This document shows, piece by piece, positions 16,316 through 27,598 of a stretch of 64,000 bases of DNA. The position numbers and the translations under genes are program-made. The stretch is from Streptomyces bikiniensis (GTDB taxonomy: Bacteria; Actinomycetota; Actinomycetes; Streptomycetales; Streptomycetaceae), in the NCBI GenBank assembly GCA_000716465.1, contig JNWL01000037.1, forward strand, positions 10,015-74,014, in the 5' to 3' direction. Position 1 is the stretch's first letter, and every line of letters starts with the position of its first letter. Below the pieces are notes generated by a model that searched no databases, had not been told where the DNA came from, and saw nothing but the letters and a program-made list of their open reading frames with translations.

Positions 16316-17493
16316 ACCGATCCGTCCGCCGGCGGGCGCGCGGCGGCGCGGCCGTCCTGCTCGCCGCCGCCTTCTCCGTCCTGCCCGCCACCACCGCACC
16401 CGCGCACGCCGACACCATCCGGGCCCGGCAGTGGGGCCTCGAAGCCCTCCGCACCACCGAGGCCTGGCGCACCACCAAGGGCGAGGGGATCACCGTCGCC
16501 GTCCTCGACACCGGCGTCGACGCCGAGCACCCCGACCTGGAGGGCTCCGTCCTGCCCGGTCGCGACCTCATCGGCTTCGGGGCCGCCCGGGGCGACCGCG
16601 CCTGGGCCCAGCACGGCACCGCCATGGCCGGGATCATCGCCGGGCACGGCCACGGCCCCGACGGCGAGGACGGCGTCCTCGGCATCGCCCCCGGGGCCGA
16701 GATCCTGCCCGTACGGGTCATCCTGGAGTCCTCCGACAAGGCCCGCGACAAGGCCCGCAAGAGCCGGGGCACCGCCCTCGCCCAGGGCATCCGCTGGGCC
16801 GCCGACCACGGCGCCGACGTCATCAACCTCTCCCTCGGCGACGACTCCGAGTCCGCCCACCCCGACGCGGGCGAGGACGCCGCCGTCCAGTACGCCCTGT
16901 CCAAGGGGGTCGCCGTCGTCGCCTCCGCCGGGAACGGCGGCGAGAAGGGCGACCACGCCTCGTACCCCGCCGCCTACCCCGGCGTCATCGCCGTGACCGC
17001 CGTCGACCGCTACGGGACCCGCGCCTCCTTCTCCACCCGCCGCTGGTACGCCACCGTCAGCGCCCCCGGCGTCGACATCGTCATGGCCTACCCCGACCGC
17101 CGCTATTACGAGGGCTGGGGCACCAGCGCCGCCGCCGCGTTCGTCTCCGGCGCCGTGGCCCTCGTCCGGTCCGCCCACCCCGGCCTCACCCCGGCCCAGG
17201 TCAAGACCCTCCTCATCGACACCGCGCGCAGCCGGCCGGAGGGCGGCCGCAGCGACGCCAAGGGGTACGGGACGGTCGACCCGGCCGCCGCGATCGAGGC
17301 GGGCGCCCGGCTGAAGGGCGGCGACCCGAAGAACGCCGCCACCGGCTACCGGGGGCGTCACTTCGGGCCCGGCCCCACCGCCCCCGCCGAGGAGCCCCGC
17401 TCCTTCGGCCTGCTCGCCCCGCTCCTCGGCGGCCTCGGCGCCCTGCTGCTCCTCACCGCCGTGGCCCTCCGCCGCACCCACCGCGACGGCTGA
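16312..17493 (+). CDS. Mycosin-like S8 serine protease (membrane-anchored subtilase)
   Basis: 393 aa. Sec signal peptide (RRRARGGAAVLLAAAFSVLP, then AHA near residue 31), subtilisin triad Asp in AVLDTGVDAEHPD (~65), His in QHGTAMAGI (~100) and Ser in GWGTSAAAAF (~268), then a C-terminal membrane anchor (LLGGLGALLLLTAVAL) with a short basic tail. This layout is that of mycosins, the proteases of type VII secretion. The active-site motif GTSAAAA departs from the common GTSMA. The GTG start overlaps the upstream stop and has a GGAGAAGAAGG site. No Esx/Ecc genes lie within this window, so it is an orphan pair with the proline-rich protein. Confidence 0.85.
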   Translation: MNRSVRRRARGGAAVLLAAAFSVLPATTAPAHADTIRARQWGLEALRTTEAWRTTKGEGITVAVLDTGVDAEHPDLEGSVLPGRDLIGFGAARGDRAWAQHGTAMAGIIAGHGHGPDGEDGVLGIAPGAEILPVRVILESSDKARDKARKSRGTALAQGIRWAADHGADVINLSLGDDSESAHPDAGEDAAVQYALSKGVAVVASAGNGGEKGDHASYPAAYPGVIAVTAVDRYGTRASFSTRRWYATVSAPGVDIVMAYPDRRYYEGWGTSAAAAFVSGAVALVRSAHPGLTPAQVKTLLIDTARSRPEGGRSDAKGYGTVDPAAAIEAGARLKGGDPKNAATGYRGRHFGPGPTAPAEEPRSFGLLAPLLGGLGALLLLTAVALRRTHRDG

Positions 17494-17564
17494 CCCCACC
17501 GCGACGGCCGACCCCACCGCACCCGGCGGGCCGGGCGCACCGGCCCGGGGACTAGGCTCGGGGC

Positions 17565-18311
17565 GTGGCGCTCAAGAACATCCCGGACCCCGGTTTCTCC
17601 GACGACGACGGCACCGCCGACCCGCGGCTCGCCGCGGCCCTCGCGGCCTGGGCGGAGGACAGAACCGCCCACGGACCCGTCCTCGAAGCGCTCCGGGGGG
17701 CCCGTCTCCTCGTCCCCGTGGTCGCCGTCCTCGGCGAGGTCGAGACCGACGAGAACGGCCTGCGCCGCGAGAAGACCAGCGACATGGCGGTCCCCACCCT
17801 CACGGCCGGCGACCGGCGGGCCCTGCCCGCCTTCACCTCGACCGCCTCGCTCGCCCTCTGGGACCCGCAGGCCCGGCCCGTGGCCGTCCCGCTGCACCAG
17901 GCGCTCCAGGCCGTCGCGCACGAGAAGGCGGACACCCTCCTCCTCGACCTCGCGGGCCCCGTGCCGTACCAGGTCACCGGCCCCGCCCTGCTGGCCCTCG
18001 CCGAGGGCCGCGCCAGCGCCGACCCGCTCGACGACCCCGCCGTACGGGAGGCGGTCCGGGCCGCCGTCGCCGCCGAGCCCGCCGTGCTCCGCGCCCACCT
18101 GGGCCCCGGCACCGCCGACGGCACCCTCGCCCTGGTTCTCGCCGGGGACGCCTCCCCGGCGGACGCCGCCCGGCGCGTGGCGCGCGCCCTGGCCGCCGAC
18201 GAAACACTGAGGGCCCGCCTGGTGCGGGGCCTCGACCTGGCGCTCCTGCCGGCCTCGGCCACGCCTCCGGGCGAGCCCTTCTACGTGAAGAACGACGAAG
18301 AGAACGTCTAG
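17565..18311 (+). CDS. SseB-family protein
   Basis: 248 aa, cytoplasmic. An SseB N-terminal domain (LLVPVVAVLGEVETD, then TSDMAVPTLTAGDRRALPAF) covers about residues 40-130, with the usual C-terminal half of actinobacterial SseB-like proteins. The molecular function is not established. The GTG start is six bases after a TAGGCT -10-like hexamer (17553-17558) and has no ribosome site, so the mRNA is probably leaderless. Its TAG stop is the first part of a 68-bp tandem duplication shared with the convergent DUF1844 gene. Confidence 0.8.
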   Translation: MALKNIPDPGFSDDDGTADPRLAAALAAWAEDRTAHGPVLEALRGARLLVPVVAVLGEVETDENGLRREKTSDMAVPTLTAGDRRALPAFTSTASLALWDPQARPVAVPLHQALQAVAHEKADTLLLDLAGPVPYQVTGPALLALAEGRASADPLDDPAVREAVRAAVAAEPAVLRAHLGPGTADGTLALVLAGDASPADAARRVARALAADETLRARLVRGLDLALLPASATPPGEPFYVKNDEENV

Positions 18312-18465
18312 CCGTACACCGGCCTCGCGGCTGTTGTCTTCCGGGGGGCGACCCCCGTACCCCCGCGACGGGGTCCTAGCCGTACACCGGCCCCGTGGCT
18401 GTTGTCTTCCGGGGGGCGACCCCCGTACCCCCGCGACGGGGTCCTAGCCGTACACCGGCCCCGTG
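18308..18465. repeat. 68-bp tandem duplication derived from the DUF1844 gene end
   Basis: Units start at CTAGCCGTACACCGGCC at 18308, 18376 and 18444 (period exactly 68). The first two are full and the third is the genuine 3' end of the DUF1844 gene. Each unit repeats the last codons (GPVYG, stop) and a GC-rich stem region, so three identical stop contexts and two terminator-like hairpins lie in a row. The first unit also provides the sseB stop. Confidence 0.92.
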
Positions 18466-18821
18466 TACTTCTCGCCCGGCCCCTGGCCCGGCTCGTCCGG
18501 GATCAGGGAGGCCTCGCGGAAGGCGAGCTGGAGGGACTTCAGACCGTCCCGCAGGGGCGCGGCGTGGAAGGAGGACACCTCCGTCGCGCCGGCGTCGAGC
18601 AGCCCCGCGAGCGCGTGCACCAGCTTGCGGGCCTCGTCGAGGTCCTTGTGCTTGTCGCCCTCCTCGGTGAGACCGAGCTTCACCGCGGCGGCGCTCATCA
18701 GGTTGACGGCGACGGTCACGATCACCTCGACCGCCGGGACCTCGGCGATGTCGCGGGTCATGGCCTCGAAGTCGGGGGTGTCGGAGGAGTCGGGGGACTC
18801 GTTCTGGGGCGTCTCGCTCAT
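18444..18821 (-). CDS. DUF1844 domain protein
   Basis: 125 aa, cytoplasmic. The N-terminus is acidic and Ser/Thr-rich, followed by the conserved helical DUF1844 core (VPAVEVIVTVAVNLMSAAAV, then KLGL and DLDEARKLVHAL). The function is unknown; in actinobacteria it is regularly found just upstream of infC, as here. The ATG opening MSETPQ has GTGGGG five bases upstream. Its 3' end has been copied twice downstream (68-bp repeats). Confidence 0.85.
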   Translation of the reverse strand: MSETPQNESPDSSDTPDFEAMTRDIAEVPAVEVIVTVAVNLMSAAAVKLGLTEEGDKHKDLDEARKLVHALAGLLDAGATEVSSFHAAPLRDGLKSLQLAFREASLIPDEPGQGPGEKYTGPVYG

Positions 18822-18870
18822 GCCCCACACGATATGCCGGTCCGTCCCGTGCGGGGAGCGGCCGTCCCCG

Positions 18871-18900
18871 TTCGCGAACCGGGACGGGTCCTGCTAACCT
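18871..18900 (+). promoter_or_regulatory. Putative promoter of infC-rpmI-rplT
   Basis: TTCGCG (18871-18876) and TAACCT (18895-18900) are separated by 18 bp, followed by a TTGTG initiation region. It is the best promoter candidate ahead of the structured infC leader. Confidence 0.5.
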
Positions 18901-18904
18901 TGTG

Positions 18905-19198
18905 TAACGACCGGCCGGACATCTCTGTGTCCGGCCCACAAGTGGAGGCTCCGTACTCCCACCTGACCACCCTCGCGGGTGGCGGGTCACCGGTCAGGCG
19001 GTCCCCATCGTTCCGTACGGACGATGGAACCGCCCGAATGCGCGCCCCGCGGCCATCGCGGCGGTGCTCCGGTTTCCGTGGAGCCCCGCCTGTGTACCGT
19101 CCGGGGCATTTTTCATGTACCGGCCCGGTTGGTCTCAACTGTTTCACGTGACGTGTCCGTCCGCCAAGGCGGTCGCGTGGTGCTACCGAGGAGGATCC
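18905..19198 (+). promoter_or_regulatory. Structured infC mRNA leader with attenuator
   Basis: The ~290-nt leader contains, in order: a 9-bp hairpin (GGCCGGACA 18913-18921 with 18928-18936); a helix CCTGACC (18962-18968) with GGTCAGG (18992-18998) enclosing a small hairpin; a long hairpin (18997-19011 with 19021-19034); an antiterminator-like hairpin (19060-19070 with 19080-19090, ten pairs and one mismatch); and an intrinsic terminator GCCCCG (19083-19088) with CGGGGC (19102-19107) followed by ATTTTT. The last two share bases 19083-19088 and exclude each other. This fits ribosomal-protein or IF3-controlled attenuation, as known for L20 leaders in Firmicutes; the ligand here is unknown. Confidence 0.7.
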
Positions 19199-19846
19199 AT
19201 CAGCGCCGAGCCCCGCATCAACGAGCGGATTCGCGTTCCCGAGGTGCGTCTTGTCGGCCCCAGCGGCGAGCAGGTCGGCATTGTGCCGCTTGCCAAGGCC
19301 CTGGAGCTCGCTCAGGAGTACGACCTCGACCTGGTCGAGGTCGCGGCGAACGCCCGCCCGCCCGTGTGCAAGCTCATGGACTACGGGAAGTTCAAGTACG
19401 AGTCGGCCATGAAGGCCCGTGAGGCGCGCAAGAACCAGGCGCACACGGTCATCAAGGAGATGAAGCTCCGGCCGAAGATCGACCCGCACGACTACGACAC
19501 CAAGAAGGGTCACGTCGTACGGTTCCTCAAGCAGGGCGACAAGGTCAAGATCACGATCATGTTCCGTGGTCGTGAGCAGTCCCGGCCCGAACTCGGTTAC
19601 CGACTCCTGCAGCGCCTCGCCGAGGACGTCCAGGAACTCGGTTTCATCGAGTCCAACCCGAAGCAGGACGGCCGGAACATGATCATGGTTCTCGGTCCGC
19701 ACAAGAAGAAGACCGAGGCCATGGCCGAGGCGCGCGAGGCCCAGGCCGCGCGCAAGGCGGAGCGCCAGGGCGGTTCGTCCGAGGCCGCCGCCGAGGCCCC
19801 CGAGGCGACCGCCCCGGAGACCCCGGCCGAGAACGCCGAGGCGTGA
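19199..19846 (+). CDS. infC: Translation initiation factor IF-3
   Basis: 215 aa. The N-domain ([20 protein letters not shown]), the linker ([20 protein letters not shown]) and the C-domain ([20 protein letters not shown] and [13 protein letters not shown]) are all canonical; an Ala/Glu-rich C-terminal tail of ~40 residues is extra relative to the 180-aa E. coli factor. IF-3 binds the 30S subunit and rejects non-AUG starts. No ATG/GTG/TTG is suitably placed; ATC at 19199 stands four bases after GAGGAGG and gives [11 protein letters not shown] rare start codon is the known autoregulatory device of E. coli infC (AUU). The upstream in-frame GTG at 19148 is the alternative. Confidence 0.93.
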   Translation: MSAEPRINERIRVPEVRLVGPSGEQVGIVPLAKALELAQEYDLDLVEVAANARPPVCKLMDYGKFKYESAMKAREARKNQAHTVIKEMKLRPKIDPHDYDTKKGHVVRFLKQGDKVKITIMFRGREQSRPELGYRLLQRLAEDVQELGFIESNPKQDGRNMIMVLGPHKKKTEAMAEAREAQAARKAERQGGSSEAAAEAPEATAPETPAENAEA

Positions 19847-19973
19847 TCCGAGGGGGCTGCCCCGCAGGCGGCCCCCGGGTTCCGCCCGGTTCCCACCCAA
19901 TCGAAGAATGACGCTCCCCGCCGACCGGTGCCCGCACCGGGGGGAGCGCCACTGACGAGGAGAGAACGGCGCC

Positions 19974-20168
19974 ATGCCGAAGAACAAGACGCACTCCGGT
20001 GCCAAGAAGCGCTTCAAGGTCACCGGCTCCGGCAAGATCCTGCGGGAGCGCGCCGGCAAGCGCCACCTGCTCGAGCACAAGTCGTCCAAGCTGACGCGTC
20101 GCCTCACCGGCAACGCCGAGATGGCCCCGGGTGACGCCGCCAAGATCAAGAAGATGCTGGGCATCTGA
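19974..20168 (+). CDS. rpmI: 50S ribosomal protein L35
   Basis: 64 aa, full length. Canonical sequence from [20 protein letters not shown] to the basic C-terminus ending KKMLGI. L35 is a late-assembly protein of the large subunit. It lies 127 bp after infC and before rplT, the conserved infC-rpmI-rplT order. The ATG is preceded by GAGGAGAG. Confidence 0.97.
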   Translation: MPKNKTHSGAKKRFKVTGSGKILRERAGKRHLLEHKSSKLTRRLTGNAEMAPGDAAKIKKMLGI

Positions 20169-20180
20169 GCTGATCTCCCG

Positions 20181-20196
20181 CCCTCGGCGACGAGGG
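20181..20196 (+). promoter_or_regulatory. GNRA-tetraloop hairpin between rpmI and rplT
   Basis: CCCTCG-GCGA-CGAGGG is a perfect 6-bp stem with a GCGA (GNRA) tetraloop in the 106-nt rpmI-rplT spacer. A second stem GACCC/GGGTC follows. It could be an L20 or ribonuclease recognition site. Confidence 0.4.
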
Positions 20197-20274
20197 CATC
20201 CGGCACAGACCGGGACCCATCCGTTTTCCGGGTCGTGTGAGGACCACCACGACCCCGCTACAAGGAGTTAAGAA

Positions 20275-20661
20275 GTGGCACGCGTCAAGCGGGCAGTCAA
20301 CGCCCACAAGAAGCGCCGGGCGATCCTCGAGCAGGCCTCCGGCTACCGCGGTCAGCGTTCGCGCCTGTACCGCAAGGCCAAGGAGCAGGTCACCCACTCG
20401 CTGGTCTACAACTACAACGACCGCAAGAAGCGCAAGGGCGACTTCCGTCAGCTGTGGATCCAGCGCATCAACGCCGCTGCCCGCCTGAACGGCATGACGT
20501 ACAACCGCCTCATCCAGGGTCTGAAGGCCGCCAACATCGAGGTGGACCGCAAGATCCTCGCCGAGCTGGCCGTCAACGACGCCAACGCGTTCGCCGCGCT
20601 GGTCGAGGTCGCGCAGAAGGCCCTCCCGGCCGACGTCAACGCCCCGAAGGCCGCCGCCTGA
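20275..20661 (+). CDS. rplT: 50S ribosomal protein L20
   Basis: 128 aa, full length with a typical actinobacterial C-terminal extension. N-terminus [20 protein letters not shown], then [17 protein letters not shown] and the [10 protein letters not shown] region. L20 binds 23S rRNA early in 50S assembly and in several bacteria represses its own operon through a leader RNA. The GTG start follows AAGGAG. Last gene of the infC operon; a 12-bp terminator stem follows. Confidence 0.97.
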   Translation: MARVKRAVNAHKKRRAILEQASGYRGQRSRLYRKAKEQVTHSLVYNYNDRKKRKGDFRQLWIQRINAAARLNGMTYNRLIQGLKAANIEVDRKILAELAVNDANAFAALVEVAQKALPADVNAPKAAA

Positions 20662-20684
20662 TCTTCCAGGCCGCAGTACCTCCG

Positions 20685-20722
20685 CCCGGACCCGCAGTCG
20701 CCCACGCGCCTGCGGGTCCGGG
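20685..20722 (+). terminator. Terminator of infC-rpmI-rplT
   Basis: A perfect 12-bp stem (CCCGGACCCGCA with its complement) and a 14-nt loop, 24 bp after rplT. The following spacer to 20886 is rich in CCCGTACCCG repeats and shows no gene. Confidence 0.75.
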
Positions 20723-20886
20723 TGCGTCGGCCCCCTGAACCACCCGGCCCGCGCCGTACCCGTATCCGCGCCGTGCCCGTACCCGTGGCGCACGCGTGAC
20801 GCGTCCTCGTGCCCGTGCCGTACCGGGCCGCGACCGTCCCCGGCCCCCCGCAGCCCCCGGCCCCGAAGAGAGAACCGCCGCACGCC

Positions 20887-21726
20887 ATGGTCACCCCCGA
20901 GCTGATCTCCCCGCGTTCCCCGCGCGTCGTCGCCGCCCGGCGGCTCGCCAAGCGCAACTTCCGGGGCAAGGACCGCCTCTTCATCGCCGAGGGCCCCCAG
21001 GCCGTCCGCGAGGCCGTCGAGCACCGGGGACCCGGCGGGGAGCCCACCCTCGTCGAGCTGTTCACCACCGTCGAGGCCGCCGAGCGGTACGCCGCCATCA
21101 TCGAGGCGGCCCACGCCGCCGGGGCCCGCGTCCACCACGCCTCCGACGCCGTCCTCGCCGAGGTCTCCCAGACCGTCACCCCGCAGGGGCTCGTCGGCGT
21201 CTGCCGGTTCCTCGACTCGCCGTTCGAGGAGATCGTCGCGGCCCGCCCCAGGCTGGTCGCCGTCCTCGCCCACGTGCGCGACCCCGGGAACGCCGGCACC
21301 GTGCTGCGCTGCGCCGACGCGGCCGGCGCCGACGCCGTCGTCCTCACCGACGCGTCCGTCGACCTCTACAACCCCAAGTCCGTGCGCGCCTCGGTCGGTT
21401 CGCTCTTCCACCTGCCGGTGGCCGTCGGCGTCCCCGTCGAGCAGGCCGTCGCCGGGCTCAAGGCCGCGGGCGTACGGATCCTCGCCGCCGACGGGGCCGG
21501 GCGGGACGACCTGGACGACGAGCTCGACGCCGGCACCATGGGCGGGCCCACCGCCTGGATCTTCGGCAACGAGGCCTGGGGGCTGCCCGAGGAGACCCGG
21601 GCCCTCGCCGACGCCGTCGTCCGCGTCCCGATCCACGGCAAGGCCGAGAGCCTCAACCTCGCCACCGCCGCCGCGGTCTGCCTGTACGCCTCCGCGCGCG
21701 CCCAGCGCCCCCGAACCTCTCCCTGA
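20887..21726 (+). CDS. SpoU/TrmH-family RNA 2'-O-ribose methyltransferase
   Basis: 279 aa from the ATG opening MVTPELIS. An N-terminal substrate-binding domain (RLAKRNFRGKDRLFIAEGPQ) is followed by the SPOUT knot with motif 1 VRDPGNAGTVLRCADAAGAD (~138), motif 2 WIFGNEAWGLPEE (~225) and motif 3 IPIHGKAESLNLATAAAVC-like sequence (~252). It methylates 2'-OH of an rRNA nucleotide using SAM. It follows rplT after a terminator, as usual in Streptomyces. The target nucleotide cannot be read from sequence. Confidence 0.88.
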   Translation: MVTPELISPRSPRVVAARRLAKRNFRGKDRLFIAEGPQAVREAVEHRGPGGEPTLVELFTTVEAAERYAAIIEAAHAAGARVHHASDAVLAEVSQTVTPQGLVGVCRFLDSPFEEIVAARPRLVAVLAHVRDPGNAGTVLRCADAAGADAVVLTDASVDLYNPKSVRASVGSLFHLPVAVGVPVEQAVAGLKAAGVRILAADGAGRDDLDDELDAGTMGGPTAWIFGNEAWGLPEETRALADAVVRVPIHGKAESLNLATAAAVCLYASARAQRPRTSP

Positions 21727-21817
21727 GAGCCCCCGGAAGGCCCCATTCCGCCCCGCCCGCCCAGTAGAGTGACGCACTCGGGGGCCCACTGCGCTACACG
21801 GAGGGGCGGGGACGGGG

Positions 21818-24292
<2,475 letters not shown>

Positions 24293-24293
<1 letters not shown>

Positions 24294-26821
24294 TGCGGGT
24301 CCCGCTTTCCTGGCTGCGGGAGTACGTCGACCTGCCGGCGACGGAGACCGGCCGCGACGTGCAGGCCAAACTCATTTCGGCGGGTCTCGAGGTCGAGACC
24401 GTCGAGCAGCTCGGCGCCGGCCTGTCCGGCCCGCTGGTGGTCGGCAGGGTCCTCACCATCGAGGAGCTGACGGAGTTCAAGAAGCCCATCCGCTTCTGCA
24501 CCGTCGACGTCGGGCAGGCCAACGGCACCGGCGAGCCCCAGGAGATCATCTGCGGCGCCCGGAACTTCGCCGAGGGCGACAAGGTCGTCGTGGCGCTGCC
24601 CGGCGCCGTGCTCCCCGGTGACTTCCGGATCGCCGAGCGCAAGACGTACGGCCGCGTCTCCCGGGGCATGATCTGCTCCGGCGACGAGCTCGGCATGGGC
24701 GACGACGGTACGCACGGCATCATCGTGCTGCCGCCGGAGCACGAGGTCGGCACCGACGCCACGGTCCTCCTGGAGCTGTTCGACGAGGTCCTCGACATCG
24801 CCGTCACCCCGGACCGCGGCTACTGCCTCTCGATGCGCGGCGTCGCCCGCGAGACGGCCACCGCCTACGGCCTGCCGCTGCGCGACCCGGCGCTGCTCGA
24901 CGTGCCCGCGCCGAACTCGTACGGCTACCCGGTCCAGATCACCGACCCGATCGGCTGCGACCGCTTCACCGCGCGCACCGTCGTCGGCCTGGCGCCCGAG
25001 GCCCGCTCCCCGATCTGGCTCCAGCGCCGCCTCCAGAAGGCCGGCATGCGCCCGATCTCGCTGGCCGTGGACGTCACCAACTACGTGATGCTGGAGCTCG
25101 GCCAGCCGCTCCACGCCTACGACCGCACCCGGCTCGACGGCCCCATCGGGGTCCGCCGCGCCGAGGCCGGCGAGAAGATCACCACGCTCGACGGCACCGT
25201 GCGCGTCCTGGACGCCGCCGACCTGGTCATCACCGACAACCGCGGCCCGATCGGCATCGCGGGCGTCATGGGCGGCGCCAACACGGAGATCGCCGACCCG
25301 GTCACCGACCCGGAGACCGGTGTCGTCACCGGCACCTCCGAGGTCGTCATCGAGGCCGCGCACTTCGACGCGATCTCGATCGCCCGCACGGCCCGCCGCC
25401 ACAAGCTGTCCTCCGAGGCGTCCAAGCGCTTCGAGCGCGGCGTCGACCCGCAGGCCGCCGCCGCTGCCGCGCAGCGCACCGTCGACCTGCTCGTGCTGCT
25501 CGCGGGCGGCACGGCCGAGGCCGGCGTCACCGAGGTCGTGGCCCCGTCCGCGCCCCGGACGATCGTCGTCCCGGCGGACCACCCGGACAAGGTCGCGGGC
25601 GTCGCCTACGGCCGCGAGACCGTCGTCCGGCGCCTCCAGGAGGTCGGCTGCGACGTCTACGGCCAGGACGAGCTGGTCGTCACCGTGCCGTCGTGGCGCC
25701 CCGACCTCAACGAGCCGAACGACCTGGCCGAAGAGGTCATCCGCCTGGAGGGCTACGAGAACCTGCCCTCCACGCTGCCCAAGCCCCCGGCCGGCCGCGG
25801 GCTCACCGAGCGCCAGCGCGTCCACCGCCGCGTGGGCCGCGCCCTGGCCGGCGCCGGCTACGTCGAGGCGCTGAACTACCCGTTCATCGGCGAGCAGGCC
25901 CTCGACAACCTCGGCCTCGACGCGGACGACGCCCGCCGCCGGCTGGTGAAGCTGGTCAACCCGCTCTCGGACGAGGAGCCCGCGCTCCGTACGACGCTGC
26001 TCCCGGGCCTGCTCGGGGCGCTGCGCCGCAACGACAGCCGGGGCAGCCACGACCTGGCGCTCTTCGAGACCGGTCTGGTCTTCCTGGCCGGCGAGCGGCC
26101 GGGCGTCGCCGTCCGCCTCGGCGTCGACCGGCGTCCCACGGACGAGGAGATCGCCGAGGTCAACGCGGTCCTGCCCGCGCAGCCCCGGCACGTCGCCGTC
26201 GTCCTCGCCGGCGCGCGCGAGCAGGCCGGCTGGTGGGGCAAGGGCCGTCCGTCCGACTGGGCGGACGCGGTCGAGGCGGCCCGCACGGTCGCCCGCGAGG
26301 CCGGCGCCGAACTGATCGTGCGCCAGGGCCAGTACGGCCCGTGGCACCCGGGCCGTTGTGCCGAGCTGCTGGTCGTCGTCGACGGCGAGGAGCGCACGGC
26401 GGGCCACGCGGGCGAACTGCACCCGCGCGTCGTGAAGGCCTTCGGCCTGCCGGCCCGGACCAGCGCCATGGAACTGGACCTCGACCTGGTCGAGGCGGCG
26501 TCCGAGGGCCCCCTCAAGGCCCCCCGGATCTCCTCCTTCCCGGTCGCCACCCAGGACGTCGCCCTGGTCGTCGCCGACGGCGTCCCGGCCGCCGAGGTCG
26601 AGGCCGCCCTGCGCGAGGGCGCGGGCGAACTCCTGGAGTCCATCCGGCTGTTCGACGTCTACACCGGCGACCAGCTCGGCGAGGGCACCAAGTCCCTGGC
26701 GTACGCACTGAAGTTCCGCGCCCCGGACCGCACCCTGACGGTCGACGAGGCCTCCGCGGCCCGCGACGCGGCCGTCGCCCTGGCCGCCGACCGCACCGGC
26801 GCCGTCCTGCGCGGCGCCTGA
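24293..26821 (+). CDS. pheT: Phenylalanyl-tRNA synthetase beta subunit
   Basis: 842 aa, full length. N-terminal OB-fold/EMAP-like tRNA-binding domain (~40-150), B3/B4 editing module (~215-400, with the [18 protein letters not shown] region), B5, the inactive class II core domain, and the C-terminal ferredoxin-like anticodon-binding domain ([16 protein letters not shown], ~735-842). Partner of PheS, translationally coupled to it. A long perfect terminator hairpin follows. Confidence 0.97.
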
Positions 26822-26847
26822 CCTCGCGGCGCCACCCGGCGGCACCA

Positions 26848-26886
26848 GGAGGGCCGCCCCGGAGATCCTCTCCGGGGCGGCCCTCC
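26848..26886 (+). terminator. pheST terminator
   Basis: An 18-bp perfect stem (GGAGGGCCGCCCCGGAGA with its complement) and a 3-nt loop between pheT and the convergent lipoprotein gene. It is probably bidirectional. Confidence 0.88.
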
Positions 26887-26927
26887 GTCGTTTCCGGAAA
26901 CGCCGGCACCCGCCGTCCGTCAGGGCT

Positions 26928-27572
26928 TCACGAGGGCTGGTCCCCTGTTTCCCCGACGGTGAAAGCACCGGTGGCGGGAGCCACGCACGCGGTCACCTCC
27001 GTCGCCTCGCCCGCCGCCGTGCCCACCTCGCAGAGCCGGCCGCCGCCCTCCCGCAGGTCGAGTCGGAAGCGCGTGGTCCTGCCGTCCTGTTCGAGGCCGT
27101 GGATGCGCTCGTCGATGTATCCGAGGCCGTTCAGGGTCTTGCGGACGTTCGCGGGGGTGGGGTTCGCGACCGCCTGGAGCGCCTCGACGATGCGCTGCTC
27201 GTGCTGGACGCTCGCGCACCAGTCGCGGGCATTCAGCACCGTCTCGGGCCCGCTGGGGGCGCCGGGCTCGATCGGGCCGGTGGGGGGAGCCTCGCCCGGG
27301 GCGAGGCTCTGCTGCCGCTGCGCCCCGGTCGGCTTCGGGGCGGCGGGGGCCGTGCCGGGCGGAGGACACGGACGGGTGACCTCGTCGAGCATCGCCGCGA
27401 ACGCCGCTCGCTCGGCCGACGACGACGGAGTGCCCGCCTTCCCGGCCTCGGCACCCGGACCCGGCCCGTCCTGCCCTCCGCAGCCGACAAGGGCCAGGGA
27501 GGCGAGGGCGGCGACCACGAAGGCGCGTCCGGGCCGGGCGAACGGGCCGCTGAGCGTGGAGGCGTGTGTCAT
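26928..27572 (-). CDS. Putative secreted lipoprotein of unknown function
   Basis: 214 aa. Lipoprotein signal peptide with lipobox LALVGC (Cys near residue 31), a Gly/Pro/Ser-rich linker, then a ~120-residue domain with four Cys (PCPPPG, DWCAS, RLCEV, TACVAP) and the segment RKTLNGLGYIDERIHGLEQ. I recognise no family. The ATG has GGGAGG eight bases upstream; the shorter read excludes the palindrome. It is divergent from the secreted YD-repeat/PLA2 gene and shares its palindromic control region, so a role as partner or surface immunity protein is conceivable (inference only). Confidence 0.75.
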   Translation of the reverse strand: MTHASTLSGPFARPGRAFVVAALASLALVGCGGQDGPGPGAEAGKAGTPSSSAERAAFAAMLDEVTRPCPPPGTAPAAPKPTGAQRQQSLAPGEAPPTGPIEPGAPSGPETVLNARDWCASVQHEQRIVEALQAVANPTPANVRKTLNGLGYIDERIHGLEQDGRTTRFRLDLREGGGRLCEVGTAAGEATEVTACVAPATGAFTVGETGDQPS

Positions 27573-27598
27573 GCGGTCAGCCTCCCGGAGAGGTCCGT

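Noticed and set aside
16312..17493. A complete type VII secretion locus around the mycosin-like gene
   Set aside because: No WXG100, EccC ATPase or EccD/EccE membrane genes lie within the window; only the protease and its coupled membrane protein are present.
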